A stretch of 41,750 nt of DNA. Source: Rhodospirillales bacterium (lineage in GTDB: Bacteria > Pseudomonadota > Alphaproteobacteria > Rhodospirillales > UBA2165). Made by a program: the position numbers and the translations under genes. Shown piece after piece: positions 24,506 through 33,652 of the stretch (positions are counted from its first letter, which is position 1; each line of letters starts with the position of its first letter). The stretch lies in the NCBI GenBank assembly GCA_022822205.1, contig JAJECC010000012.1, positions 1 through 41,750 on the forward strand, in the 5' to 3' direction. The notes beneath the pieces were generated by a model, which searched no databases, was not told where the DNA came from, and saw nothing but the letters and a program-made list of their open reading frames with translations.

Positions 24506-26134
24506 TTACCCCCTCACCACGCCCGTCTCGTCGGCGATCAGTTCGAAGGCCGCGGCCATCAGCGCCTTGGTGTAGGGCTCCTGGGGGTTGTCGATGACCT
24601 GCTCGGCGGGGCCGTGTTCGACCACCACGCCGTCGCGGATGACGATGACGTCGTGGGACAGCGCGCGCACCACTTTCAGATCGTGGCTGATGAAGATGTA
24701 GGAGAGCCCGTGCTTCACCTGCAGTTCGCGCAACAGCTCGACGATCTGCGACTGGACGCTCATGTCGAGGGCCGAGGTGGGTTCGTCCAGGACGATCACC
24801 CTGGGCCGCAGCACCAGCGCCCGGGCGACGGCGATCCGCTGGCGCTGGCCGCCGGAAAATTCGTGAGGGTAGCGGTCCATGGTGTCGGGATCCAAGTCGA
24901 CCTCGCGGAGCGCGTCCGCAACCATTGCCCGGCGCTCGTCGTAGGTTTCGCCGATCTCCTGAACCAGCAGGCCTTCCTCGATCACCTGGAAGACCGACAT
25001 GCGGGGGCTCATGGAGCCGACCGGGTCCTGGAAAACGATCTGCATGTCCCGGCGCAGCGGGCGCAGCTCCTTGTAGCCGAGGCCCTGGATGGTCCGGCCG
25101 TCGAGCCGGATATCGCCGTCGCTTTTTTCGAGCCGCAGCAGCGCCCGGCCGAGGGTCGATTTGCCGGAGCCGGATTCGCCGACCACACCCAGCGTGTGCC
25201 CCTCGCGGAGATCGACGGTGATGCCGTCCACCGCCTTCACGTGGCCGACGGTGCGGCGGATGACCCCCTTCTTGATCGGGAACCAGACCTTGATGTCGTC
25301 GGCGGTCAGCAGCGGCTTGGAATCGGGATCCGCCGGATCGGGCCGGCCCTTGGGCTCGCTGTCCAGAAGGTGGCGGGTGTAGGCATGTTCCGGACTGGCA
25401 TAAATTTTCTTTGTCTCTCCGGTCTCGACCACCTCGCCCTGGTTCATCACGTAGGTACGGTCGGATAGCGCTTCGACGATGCCGAGATCATGGGTGATCA
25501 GCAGCATCGCCATGTCGAGGTTCCGGGTGAGGCTCTTCATCAGCTTCAGAACCTGGGCCTGGACCGTGACGTCGAGGGCCGTTGTCGGCTCGTCGGCGAT
25601 CAGCAATTTCGGCTCGTTGGCGAGCGCCATGGCGATCATGATGCGCTGCTGCTGGCCGCCGGAAAACTCGTGGGGCAGGGAGTGCATGCGCCCGACCGCG
25701 TCCTCCAGCCCGACCAAGCCCAGGAGTTCCCTGGTCCGCGCCTCGACCTTTTCGTCGCCGATGCTCTGATGGAGGCGGATGATCTCGCCGATTTGCCTGG
25801 CGATGGAATGAAGCGGGTTGAGGGAGTTGAGGGGCTCCTGGAAAATCATCGAAATGTTGTTGCCCCGGACGCTGCGGATCTCCCGTTCGTTGCCGCTCAT
25901 CAGATCGTAGCCGTCGAAGACGATCTCGCCGGACGGGTGCCAGGCGACGGGGTAGGGGAGCAGCTTGAGGACCGACAGCGCGGTGACCGACTTGCCGGAG
26001 CCGGATTCGCCCACCAGTCCGATGGTCTCGCCCGGATGGATATCGATGGAGACATTCTTGACCGCCCGCACCTCGCGCTCGTCGCGGCCGAAGCTTACCG
26101 ACAGGTCCTGGATATGGAGGAGAGGCTCGCTCAT
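24506..26134 (-). CDS. yejF: Peptide ABC transporter, fused ATP-binding protein
   Basis: 542 residues with two complete ABC ATPase domains, as in YejF. Each has a Walker A GESGSGKS (LVGESGSGKSVTALSVL; VVGESGSGKSTLGRALL), a signature FSGGQ (FSGGQQQRIMIAMAL; FSGGQRQRIAVARAL) and a Walker B (LLIADEPTTALD; VIVLDEPTSALD). Drives YejBE-dependent uptake of oligopeptides, including microcin-C-like compounds in enterobacteria. Starts 15 bp after yejE. Confidence 0.95.
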   Translation of the reverse strand: MSEPLLHIQDLSVSFGRDEREVRAVKNVSIDIHPGETIGLVGESGSGKSVTALSVLKLLPYPVAWHPSGEIVFDGYDLMSGNEREIRSVRGNNISMIFQEPLNSLNPLHSIARQIGEIIRLHQSIGDEKVEARTRELLGLVGLEDAVGRMHSLPHEFSGGQQQRIMIAMALANEPKLLIADEPTTALDVTVQAQVLKLMKSLTRNLDMAMLLITHDLGIVEALSDRTYVMNQGEVVETGETKKIYASPEHAYTRHLLDSEPKGRPDPADPDSKPLLTADDIKVWFPIKKGVIRRTVGHVKAVDGITVDLREGHTLGVVGESGSGKSTLGRALLRLEKSDGDIRLDGRTIQGLGYKELRPLRRDMQIVFQDPVGSMSPRMSVFQVIEEGLLVQEIGETYDERRAMVADALREVDLDPDTMDRYPHEFSGGQRQRIAVARALVLRPRVIVLDEPTSALDMSVQSQIVELLRELQVKHGLSYIFISHDLKVVRALSHDVIVIRDGVVVEHGPAEQVIDNPQEPYTKALMAAAFELIADETGVVRG

Positions 26135-26149
26135 CGGATTTGCCCTCCC

Positions 26150-27202
26150 CTAGGCCCTGAACGTCTTGCGGGGGTCGAAGGCATCGCGAACCGCCTCGCC
26201 GATGAAAATCAACAGGCTCAGCATCACCGCCAGGATGAGGAACGCCGAAATGCCGAGCCACGGCGCCTGCAGGTTGGCCTTGCCCTGGTTCAGCAGTTCG
26301 CCCAGGGACGGTGAGCCCGGCGGCAATCCAAAGCCCAGGAAGTCGAGGGCCGTGAGGCTGGTGATGGAGCCGGTGAGGATGAAAGGCATCAAGGTCACCG
26401 TGGCGACCATGGCGTTGGGCAGGATGTGCTTGAACATGATCTTGCGGTCGGAGACGCCCAATGCCCGGGCGGCCATCACATAGGTATAGTTGCGGCCGCG
26501 GAGGAACTCGGCGCGGACCACGCCCACCAGCCCCATCCAACTGAACAGCAGCAGGAAGACCATCAAGATCCAGAAAGTGGGTTCGATGAAGCTCGCCAGG
26601 ATGATCAGCATGAAGAGCTGCGGCATGCTCGACCAGATTTCCATGAAGCGCTGGAACAAAAGGTCTGTCCAGCCGCCGGAGTAGCCTTGCCAGGCGCCCG
26701 CGGCGATCCCCACCATGGAGGAGACGATCGTGAGGACGAGCCCGAACAGCACCGATATTCGGAAGCCGTAGATCAGCCGGGCCACCACGTCCCGGCCCTG
26801 ATCGTCGGTGCCGAGCCAGTTCTGTAATGTCGGCGGAGAGGGCGCGGGCCCGGGCAGGTCGAAGACGATGGTGTCGAAGGAATAGGGAATCACCGGCCAG
26901 AGGATCCAGCCTTTTTCCTCGATCAGCTCCTGGACCTCGGGGTCCGAATATTCGGCCTCGGTCTCGAAGTCGCCGCCGAAAGCGGTTTCGGGGTAGGCGA
27001 CGAAGACCGGCGCATAGAACGCGCCGTCGTAGCGGACCAGCAGCGGCTTGTCGTTGGCCAGAAATTCCGCGAACAGCGTGACGAAGAAGATGGCGATGAA
27101 GATCCATAGGGACCAATAGCCGCGCCGGTTGGCCTTGAAATTCTCGATCCGCCGCGCATTCAGCGGCGTAACCCGCATGCCGAGCAGGCGCCCGTCCTCC
27201 AT
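26150..27202 (-). CDS. yejE: Peptide ABC transporter permease
   Basis: 350 residues. Inner-membrane permease with a first TM at about 28-50, a long periplasmic loop typical of YejE (AYPETAFGGDFETEAEYSD), and the inner-membrane core with LGTDDQGRDVVARLIYGFRI and the ATPase-contact EAA loop RNYTYVMAARALGVSDRKIM. The ATG immediately follows the yejB TAG, so the genes are coupled. Confidence 0.95.
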   Translation of the reverse strand: MEDGRLLGMRVTPLNARRIENFKANRRGYWSLWIFIAIFFVTLFAEFLANDKPLLVRYDGAFYAPVFVAYPETAFGGDFETEAEYSDPEVQELIEEKGWILWPVIPYSFDTIVFDLPGPAPSPPTLQNWLGTDDQGRDVVARLIYGFRISVLFGLVLTIVSSMVGIAAGAWQGYSGGWTDLLFQRFMEIWSSMPQLFMLIILASFIEPTFWILMVFLLLFSWMGLVGVVRAEFLRGRNYTYVMAARALGVSDRKIMFKHILPNAMVATVTLMPFILTGSITSLTALDFLGFGLPPGSPSLGELLNQGKANLQAPWLGISAFLILAVMLSLLIFIGEAVRDAFDPRKTFRA

Positions 27203-28324
27203 CTAGACCTCCTGCGCCTCGAAGTCGATTCGCGGATCGACCACGTGGTAGGCAAGGTCGCCGATGATCCCCATGATCAGGCCCAGCAAGGTGAACATGT
27301 AGAGGGTGCCGAAAACGATCGGATAATCCCGGTTGATGGCCGCCTCGAATCCGAGGAGCCCGATCCCGTCGAGGGAGAAAATAATCTCCGTCAGGAGCGA
27401 GCCGGTGAAGAAGATGGAGATGAAGGCCGACGGGAAGCCGGCGATGATCAGCAGCATACCGTTCCGGAACACGTGGCCGTAGAGCACCTTGTTCTCCGTA
27501 AGCCCCTTGGACCGCGCCGTCTGGACGTACTGTTTATTGATCTCGTCGAGGAACGAATTCTTGGTCAGCATGGTCAGAACGGCGAAGGAGCCGATGACCA
27601 TGGAGGTGATGGGCAGCGCCATGTGCCAGAAGTAGTCCAGGACCTTGCCGACCGGACTCAGCTCATCCCAGTTGGGCGATACGATGCCGCGCAGGGGGAA
27701 GATGTCGAAATAGCTGCCGCCGGCGAACAGCACCACCAGAAGAATGGCGAACAGAAAGCCGGGGATCGCGGTGCCGATGATGATCACCGCGCTTGTCCAG
27801 AGATCGAAGTTGGATCCGTCGCGCACCGCCTTGCGGACGCCGAGGGGAATGGAGATCAAATAGGTGAGGAGGGTGGTCCACAGGCCAAGCGAGATGGAGA
27901 CCGGCAATTTCTCGATCAGCAATTCGATCACGGTCTTGTCGCGGAAGAAACTTTCGCCGAAGTCGAAGCGGAGATAGTTCTTCAGCATGATCCAGAAGCG
28001 CTCGTGTGCCGGCTTGTCGAACCCGTAGAGCTTCTCGATCTCGGCGATCAGCTCGGGATCGAGGCCGCGGGCGCCCCGGTATTTGCTGGCGCCGCCGCCT
28101 TGGGCGCCGACCTGCTGCTGGCCCTGGTCGCCGCCGCCGACGGTTTCGCCCTGAGAGGTGCCGCTGACCCTCGCCGTTGCGTCCACCGCCGTCCCTTGCA
28201 GTTGGGCGATGGTTTGCTCCACCGGTCCGCCGGGGGCGAACTGCACGAAGACGAAGTTCAGCAGGATGATGACAAACAGCGTCGGGACGACGAACAGCAG
28301 CCGGCGGATGATGTAAGCGAACAT
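27203..28324 (-). CDS. yejB: Peptide ABC transporter permease
   Basis: 373 residues. N-terminal [22 protein letters not shown] and [14 protein letters not shown] are characteristic of oligopeptide permease B-type subunits. A low-complexity Gly/Gln-rich stretch (about 55-82) lies in the periplasmic loop. The EAA loop is [20 protein letters not shown]. Forms the membrane channel with YejE. It starts 21 bp after the aldehyde dehydrogenase gene, so it is probably cotranscribed with it. Confidence 0.95.
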   Translation of the reverse strand: MFAYIIRRLLFVVPTLFVIILLNFVFVQFAPGGPVEQTIAQLQGTAVDATARVSGTSQGETVGGGDQGQQQVGAQGGGASKYRGARGLDPELIAEIEKLYGFDKPAHERFWIMLKNYLRFDFGESFFRDKTVIELLIEKLPVSISLGLWTTLLTYLISIPLGVRKAVRDGSNFDLWTSAVIIIGTAIPGFLFAILLVVLFAGGSYFDIFPLRGIVSPNWDELSPVGKVLDYFWHMALPITSMVIGSFAVLTMLTKNSFLDEINKQYVQTARSKGLTENKVLYGHVFRNGMLLIIAGFPSAFISIFFTGSLLTEIIFSLDGIGLLGFEAAINRDYPIVFGTLYMFTLLGLIMGIIGDLAYHVVDPRIDFEAQEV

Positions 28325-28345
28325 GTCGTCGGGCGGCCTTTCCCT

Positions 28346-29911
28346 CTACAGCGCGACCTCGGCGCCGGCCTCCGCCAACGCTTCCAACCGGTCGAGGCGG
28401 CCCTGCACGGCGGTCCGCTGGTGATAAAACCGCAAGCCGCGCGCGCCGCCCAATTCTTCGCCGCCGCCGGCACGGCCGGGTCCGCCGTGGGTGCACATGG
28501 GCATGACGATGCCGTGTCCGGTCTGGCTCCCGGCGACCTGCGCGTCGACCACCAGGACCCTGCCGTGATCGGCGGCGATGCCCAGCGTCGCGGCATTGGC
28601 GAATTCGTCATCGGCGGTGAACACCGACGCGGCCAGCGACCCGCCGCCCCGGGAGGCGAGCTCGACGGCGTCCTCGGCGGTCTCATAGGGCATCACCGTG
28701 CAGGCGGGGCCGAACACCTCCACCTCGTGGACCGCCCTGGCGCCCATGGGGTCCGCGCATTTTAGGAGCGTCGGCGGCACGAACGACGAGATTTCGGGGT
28801 CGGCATCGACGGGCTCGAAACCGTCACCGCCGGTGATTACGTCCGCTTCCTCGGCCAATTGGGCGATTCCGTCCAGTGCCGATCGCTGCTGCGCCTTGTT
28901 GACCAACGGGCCCATACGGACGGTCTCGTTGCGGGGATCGCCGGTCACCGTCCCGGCGAGCCGGGCCTCCAGGGCGCCGGCAACCTCATCGAGGATGCCG
29001 GCGGGCACGAAGGCGCGGCGGATGGCGGTGCATTTCTGACCCGCCTTGACGGTCATCTCCCGGGACACTTCCTTGACGAACAGGTCGAACTCGGCGGTGC
29101 CCGGCCGGGCATCCGGGCCCAGCAGGCTCATGTTCAGGCTGTCGGCTTCGGCGTTGAACCGGACCGAGCTCGCGATGACGTTGGCGTTGCCCTTGAGCAA
29201 GTTGGCGGTGTCCGCCGAGCCGGTGAAGGCGACCGCGTCCCGGCCGGTGACGTGATCCATCAGATCGCGCCCGCCCCCGCAGATCAGGCTGATGGTGCCC
29301 TCCGGCACAACGCCCGCGTCGATGACGTCCCTGATCATTTCGTAGGACAGCAGGCAGGTGGCGGTGGCCGGTTTGGCGAGAAACGGCACGCCGGCGAGCA
29401 AGCTGACCGCGGCTTTCTCCCACAGCCCCCAGGAGGGGAAGTTGAACGCATTGATATGAATGCCGGCGCCTTTCAGCGGCACCCAGATGTGCATCCCTTG
29501 GAAGGCCGCGTCCTTGGCCATGCGTTCAAATCCGGAGTCCCGGAGGTAGTTCGCGTCGCCCAGTTTTCCGGCGAGGCGCGTGTAAAAAAACAGTGTGCCC
29601 GTGCCGCCGTCGATATCGATGGCCGCATCGATCTTGGTATTGCCCGAATTCCGGAGCGCAATGTCGGCGTACTTGTCCCGGTTGGCGGTGAGGGTTTCGT
29701 TGATCTTGCCCAGCATTTCGCCCCGCCCGGCGTAGGTCATGGCGCGGAGCGCGGGACCGCCGACGGTGCGTGCGTGATCCAGGGCCCTGCCGAGATCGAC
29801 GCCGTCGGATGTGGCGCGGGCGATTTCCTCGCCGGAAACGGGGTTGACCAGAGGCGTTCCCTCGCCGTTGCCGTCCACCCATTCGCCGTGGACATGGTTT
29901 TGAATTTTCAC
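28346..29911 (-). CDS. PaaZ/BoxD-type aldehyde dehydrogenase, single domain
   Basis: 521 residues from GTG 29911, with GGGAGAAAG upstream. Aldehyde dehydrogenase fold with the catalytic Cys in [14 protein letters not shown], the general-base Glu in FNAEADSLN, and the cofactor loop [14 protein letters not shown]. The sequence style ([20 protein letters not shown]) is that of the PaaZ N-terminal domain and BoxD, which oxidise CoA-linked semialdehydes from phenylacetate or benzoate ring cleavage. PaaZ also has a C-terminal MaoC hydratase domain that is absent here, so a BoxD-like or stand-alone semialdehyde dehydrogenase is more likely. It lies between yejA and yejB, an unusual place, and no other paa or box genes are in view. 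Confidence 0.85.
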   Translation of the reverse strand: MKIQNHVHGEWVDGNGEGTPLVNPVSGEEIARATSDGVDLGRALDHARTVGGPALRAMTYAGRGEMLGKINETLTANRDKYADIALRNSGNTKIDAAIDIDGGTGTLFFYTRLAGKLGDANYLRDSGFERMAKDAAFQGMHIWVPLKGAGIHINAFNFPSWGLWEKAAVSLLAGVPFLAKPATATCLLSYEMIRDVIDAGVVPEGTISLICGGGRDLMDHVTGRDAVAFTGSADTANLLKGNANVIASSVRFNAEADSLNMSLLGPDARPGTAEFDLFVKEVSREMTVKAGQKCTAIRRAFVPAGILDEVAGALEARLAGTVTGDPRNETVRMGPLVNKAQQRSALDGIAQLAEEADVITGGDGFEPVDADPEISSFVPPTLLKCADPMGARAVHEVEVFGPACTVMPYETAEDAVELASRGGGSLAASVFTADDEFANAATLGIAADHGRVLVVDAQVAGSQTGHGIVMPMCTHGGPGRAGGGEELGGARGLRFYHQRTAVQGRLDRLEALAEAGAEVAL

Positions 29912-30000
29912 CGCTTTCTCCCTGGATACGGCCGTTCCATTCGAGACCGCATTATGACCGCTGGGGCAGGCTTGAAAAGAGTGGCGCATGGCCCCGCGGC

Positions 30001-30078
30001 TCAATCCTTCGCGACGATCTTTCCGTCGACCAGGTGAACCCGGGTATCCGCCATGTCGGCCAAGTCCCGCTCAATCAT
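30001..30078 (-). pseudogene. Possible remnant: C-terminal end of an ABC ATPase-like gene
   Basis: A 25-codon frame, MIERDLADMADTRVHLVDGKIVAKD broken here as MIERDLADMADT then RVHLVDGKIVAKD, begins 9 bp after the yejA stop and ends 89 bp before the aldehyde dehydrogenase. The pattern resembles the last strand of LolD/MacB-type ABC ATPases (H-D-x-x-L-A-x-x-A-D-R-V-x-x-L-x-D-G-x-I). It has no convincing ribosome-binding site. It may be a fragment left by a deletion or insertion; this is a weak call because it rests on so few residues. Confidence 0.3.
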
Positions 30079-30087
30079 CCGGGAAGG

Positions 30088-31923
30088 CTATTTCCCGCTG
30101 GCTAGATTTTTCCGCTCGTTGAGGGCCGCCTGCTTCCTGGCATCCACCCACCAGCCGTCGAACCCGAGGCCATATCGAGGGGTCGTTGCGGGCCGGCCGA
30201 ACTTGTCCCAGTGGGCGACCCGGAACGTACGAATATGCCACTGAGGGATCAGGTAGTGGCCCCAGGACAGCACCCGGTCGAGGGCGCGGGTCCGGGTGAT
30301 GAGGCTCTTCCGGTCGGGGGCGGAGATCACCAATTCGATGAGCTTGTCCACCGCCGGGTCCTTGATGCCGATGACATTGCGGCTGCCCGGCCGGTCGGCG
30401 GAGTCGCTGCCCCAGAAATCCCGCTGTTCGTTGCCGGGAGACAGGGACTGACCGAAGGAGGACACGATCATGTCGAAGTCCTTCTCATCGGTCCGTTTCT
30501 GGTATTGGGAGGTATCGACGGTGCGGACCCGGACACTCATGCCGAGCCGCTCGAGGTTTTTCTTGAACGGCAGCACGATCCGCTCAAAGGCCGGCGAGAC
30601 CAATAGGACTTCAAACTCGAACGGCTGGCCCCGCGCGTTGACCAGTTTCTTGTTCCGGATTGTCCAGCCCGCCTCCTGGAGCAACTTCCGCGCCGTCCGC
30701 AGGTTGGAGCGGATGCGGCCGTCGCCCTTGGTCACGGGGACGGCGTAGGCCTCGGTGAATACCTCGCCCGGGATTTGGCCGCGGAGCGGCTCGAGGATTT
30801 TCAGCTCTTCGGGTGACGGCAGCTTGCTCGCGGCAAGCTCCGAGTTCGAAAAGAAGCTCGTGGTCCGCGCATATTGGCCGAAAAACAGATTCTTGTTGGT
30901 CCATTCGAAGTCGAAGGCGTAGGCCATGGCGCGCCGAACCCGCCGGTCCTTGAAGATATCCTTTCGGGTATTGAAGACGAAGGCCTGCATGCCGGTCGGC
31001 AGCTCGTGGCGGATATCCTGTTTGAGGTAGAGCTTTCGCTCGAATGCCGGCGATTCATAGCCCGTCGCCCAGACCTTGGCGGTGTTTTCGACCCGGAAGT
31101 CGTACTCGCCCGATTTGAACGCTTCCAGGGCCACGGTGGCATCCCGGTAGTAGTCGTAGCGCATTTCATCGAAGTTGTTCCTGCCCCGCTTGATCGGCAG
31201 ATCGCGGGCCCAGTAATCCTTTACGCGCTGGTAGGTCACGGAGCGGCCGGGCTCGAAGCTTTTGATCTTGTACGGGCCGGTGCCGGGGATGGGCTCCAGA
31301 ATGGTGCTGGTGAAGTCCCGGCCCTCGAAGAAATGCTTCGGCAGGATGGGGAGTTGCCCGACGATCAGCGGCAGTTCCCGGTTCTCGCCGCCGGAGAAGG
31401 TAAACTTGACCTTGCGGGGGCCAACCTTCTCGGCGGTGGCGACGTTGCCGTAATAGAACCGGAAAAAGGGCCGGCCCTGCGTTTTAAGGGCATTCAGGCT
31501 GAACAGCACGTCGTCGACGGTCACCGGTTTGCCGTCATGCCAACGGGCATTGTCCCGAATGGTAAACGCGACCCAGGACCGGTCTTCCGGCATCTCGACG
31601 GACCCGGCCAAGAGTCCGTATTCGGTGAAGGCCTCATCCTGGGTGCCGGTCAGCAGGCTTTCGAAGACCGATCCGGCGCCGGCCGCCGGGACGCCCTTGA
31701 GGGTGAACGGGTTGAAGGTATCGAAGGTGCCGATGGCCGACAGCCGGACGCTGCCGCCCTTGGGCGCATTCGGATTTACATAGTCGAGATGCTTGAAGTC
31801 CGGGCCGTATTTGGGACTGCCGTGCATGGCGATGCCGTGGACGGGCCTTGTGTCCTGGGCAACGGAAGCGAGGGGCAGGGCGGCCGCCGTGAGGGCGGCG
31901 GCGGCAAACAATGTGCGGCGCAT
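30088..31923 (-). CDS. yejA: Peptide ABC transporter substrate-binding protein
   Basis: 611 residues from ATG 31923, with GGGAGAGA upstream. Signal peptide MRRTLFAAAALTAAALPLAS-VAQD. SBP family 5 (oligopeptide-binding) features: RPVHGIAMHGSPKYGPDF at the start of the mature protein as in YejA, a FDTFNPFTLKGVPAAG stretch, WVAFTIRDNARWHDGKPVT and QWHIRTFRVAHWDKFGRP near the end. Captures peptides in the periplasm for YejBEF. Separated from yejB by an aldehyde dehydrogenase gene. The 106-bp region upstream contains no gene. Confidence 0.94.
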   Translation of the reverse strand: MRRTLFAAAALTAAALPLASVAQDTRPVHGIAMHGSPKYGPDFKHLDYVNPNAPKGGSVRLSAIGTFDTFNPFTLKGVPAAGAGSVFESLLTGTQDEAFTEYGLLAGSVEMPEDRSWVAFTIRDNARWHDGKPVTVDDVLFSLNALKTQGRPFFRFYYGNVATAEKVGPRKVKFTFSGGENRELPLIVGQLPILPKHFFEGRDFTSTILEPIPGTGPYKIKSFEPGRSVTYQRVKDYWARDLPIKRGRNNFDEMRYDYYRDATVALEAFKSGEYDFRVENTAKVWATGYESPAFERKLYLKQDIRHELPTGMQAFVFNTRKDIFKDRRVRRAMAYAFDFEWTNKNLFFGQYARTTSFFSNSELAASKLPSPEELKILEPLRGQIPGEVFTEAYAVPVTKGDGRIRSNLRTARKLLQEAGWTIRNKKLVNARGQPFEFEVLLVSPAFERIVLPFKKNLERLGMSVRVRTVDTSQYQKRTDEKDFDMIVSSFGQSLSPGNEQRDFWGSDSADRPGSRNVIGIKDPAVDKLIELVISAPDRKSLITRTRALDRVLSWGHYLIPQWHIRTFRVAHWDKFGRPATTPRYGLGFDGWWVDARKQAALNERKNLASGK

Positions 31924-32029
31924 GATGGTCTCTCCCGGATGCACGTTCTTGGCGTTCAATTTGTCCGTTAACCAACGAATCGGCAAGGGATTCCGGTCGA
32001 TGTCAGGCGAGCGCTCACCAGGAGTTGAG

Positions 32030-32046
32030 TTAGAGCGGTTTCCGGC
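32030..32046. repeat. 17-bp gene-end repeat, copy 1
   Basis: TTAGAGCGGTTTCCGGC is identical to the copy at 34507-34523 and starts with the hisN stop codon (TTA on this strand). A degenerate copy lies at 15387-15403, and shorter TAGAGCGG/TAGAGCAG matches follow the stops near 14499 and 41323. Function unknown. Confidence 0.7.
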
Positions 32047-32815
32047 CCGCAAGTAACTCCAACGCGTCCGCGTGACAGCGCGCATCGCCGGCGGCCAATA
32101 CCCGGCCATCGGAGCCCAGGGTCAGCCTGGTGCCGGACCAGTCCGTCATCACCCCGCCGGCGCCTTGGATCACCGGCGCCAGCGCACAGAAGTCCCACGG
32201 TTTGAGACGCGCCTCACAGACCAGATCGACGAAGCCGGACGTGAGCAGTGCGTATCCGTAACAGTCGGTGCCGAACAAAGGATGCTTTACCGTTTCCGCG
32301 AGGCGCTCGAAGGCGGTCTCTTCGTCTCCCCGGAACATGTAGGGCGAGGTTGCATACATCCACGCCTCCGATGCCGAGGGGCAGTCCCGTACCCGCGCCG
32401 GCATGCCGTTGAGTGTCGTCGGCACGTCCTCGCCGCCGATCCAACGCTCATCCAGAACCGGCTGATCGATCACGCCGAGAACCGGAACGCCGTCGCGGGC
32501 AAGGCCGATCAGGGTCCCGAACGAATGTTTCCCGGTGGCGAACGCCTTGGTGCCGTCGATGGGATCCAGAATCCAGAGCCATTCGGCGTCTTCCCGGACA
32601 CCGCCTTCTTCCTCGCCGAGGATGCCGTGCCCCGGCTGTTCCGCCTCGATCAGTGCGCGCATGGCGGCTTCCGCCTCCTGATCGGCGAGGGTCACGGGCG
32701 TGGAATCGGGTTTGTCGCTCAGCCCGGCGGAAGTCCGGAAATACTTGGCGACGATGGGCCGCGCCGCATCGGCCAGCCTGTGGGCGAAATCAACGAAGTC
32801 CCGGGGTGAACTCAC
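32030..32815 (-). CDS. hisN: Inositol-monophosphatase family; histidinol-phosphatase
   Basis: 261 residues from GTG 32815. Metal-dependent (Mg2+) sugar-phosphatase fold: GEEEG (67-71), WILDPIDGTKAF (DPIDGT 84-89) and LKPWDFCALAPVIQGAGG supply the metal ligands. The overall sequence, including SFGTLIGLARDGVPVLGVID, fits the alphaproteobacterial HisN subgroup, which dephosphorylates histidinol phosphate in histidine synthesis. Inositol monophosphatase cannot be excluded. It lies 13 bp after the cytochrome c gene. Its stop codon lies inside a 17-bp repeat shared with the pheA end. Confidence 0.85.
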   Translation of the reverse strand: MSSPRDFVDFAHRLADAARPIVAKYFRTSAGLSDKPDSTPVTLADQEAEAAMRALIEAEQPGHGILGEEEGGVREDAEWLWILDPIDGTKAFATGKHSFGTLIGLARDGVPVLGVIDQPVLDERWIGGEDVPTTLNGMPARVRDCPSASEAWMYATSPYMFRGDEETAFERLAETVKHPLFGTDCYGYALLTSGFVDLVCEARLKPWDFCALAPVIQGAGGVMTDWSGTRLTLGSDGRVLAAGDARCHADALELLAGRKPL

Positions 32816-32828
32816 CGGGCGCGCCGCC

Positions 32829-33356
32829 TTACGGTGCGGGCAGCGGAACGGGGGAGTTGTCGAAGCTCCGCATGTAGACGATGACCGCCGCCCGGTCCGT
32901 GGGTTTCCGAAGGCCGACGAACGCCATTTTCGTGCCCTTGAGGAAGTTCTTCGGCTTCAAGAGGAACTTGTCCATGTCCTCCAGCGTCCATTCGCCGCCC
33001 AAGCCGGACATGGCGGACGAATAGGAGAAGCCGTCGGCGCCGGCCCGGCCGCGGGTAAAGACCGACCACAGATTGGGGCCGACCTTGTTCTTGCCGCCGC
33101 TGGCGAAGGTGTGGCAGGAGATGCACTTCTTGGCGACCCGTTTGCCGCGCTCGGCGGTCGCTTCGGCCAGCAGGACCGGGAACGGCACGACCGGCTCCGG
33201 CGCCTTTTGCGCCGCCGCGGGTGCCGCAGCGTCCTCGTCCGAGTGTACGATCTCGATGTGCGGGATCAGAATATTGCCCAGATAGTTCGTTCCCCAGATC
33301 ATCCATGCGGCTACGAGGATGGCGCCGAAGACGACATTGGTTTTCATACTCCACAT
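32829..33356 (-). CDS. Membrane-anchored cytochrome c (class I, CycM-like)
   Basis: 175 residues from ATG 33356, with AGGA 7 nt upstream; ATG 33347 is an alternative. An uncleaved signal anchor (about 8-28) is followed by an Ala/Pro-rich linker (42-60) and a class I cytochrome c domain with heme motif CISCH (78-82) and a likely Met ligand in LKGTKMAFVG. GPNLWSVFTRGRAG is typical. Carries electrons between the bc1 complex and terminal oxidase at the periplasmic face. It is followed by hisN and has a clear promoter. Confidence 0.9.
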   Translation of the reverse strand: MWSMKTNVVFGAILVAAWMIWGTNYLGNILIPHIEIVHSDEDAAAPAAAQKAPEPVVPFPVLLAEATAERGKRVAKKCISCHTFASGGKNKVGPNLWSVFTRGRAGADGFSYSSAMSGLGGEWTLEDMDKFLLKPKNFLKGTKMAFVGLRKPTDRAAVIVYMRSFDNSPVPLPAP

Positions 33357-33448
33357 GAGGCGATCCTAATCCTTCTTGGGTCTTTGATCCTGTTTCCGGA
33401 CCCGGCCGGGCCCGCAAATTTATGAGCCGAAAGCGAGAGCCGGCCTCG

Positions 33449-33477
33449 CGTTTAGCCCGTCGCCCCGGCCCTGTCAA
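33449..33477 (-). promoter_or_regulatory. Sigma-70-type promoter for the cytochrome c gene
   Basis: On the minus strand TTGACA (33477-33472), exactly 17 bp, then TAAACG (33454-33449). Transcription would start near 33442, leaving an ~86-nt leader. The region 33357-33652 otherwise holds no gene; short frames in it lack family similarity. Confidence 0.6.
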
Positions 33478-33652
33478 TCATATGGGGATCGTCGGTCCGA
33501 AAGACCACCCGGCCACGTCACGCCTAGGGGATGGGAAAAACGGCAAAAACAGGATATACGGGGCGGCCCATTGTCTCGCCGGTCCGGCCGGCCGGTAAAA
33601 ACGACTTGAATATCAATGCCTTCTGCAAGGCGTTGGAAGACGGAGAGGTCCC

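Noticed and set aside
23981..25468. Long plus-strand frame running from uppP into the region opposite yejF
   Set aside because: Out-of-frame overlap of uppP and antisense of yejF; no domain.
27245..28765. 506-codon plus-strand frame opposite yejB and the aldehyde dehydrogenase
   Set aside because: Antisense shadow with low-complexity charged composition.
33531..33652. Short plus-strand frame upstream of pheA as a Phe leader peptide
   Set aside because: It has no cluster of Phe codons and no terminator/antiterminator pair before pheA.
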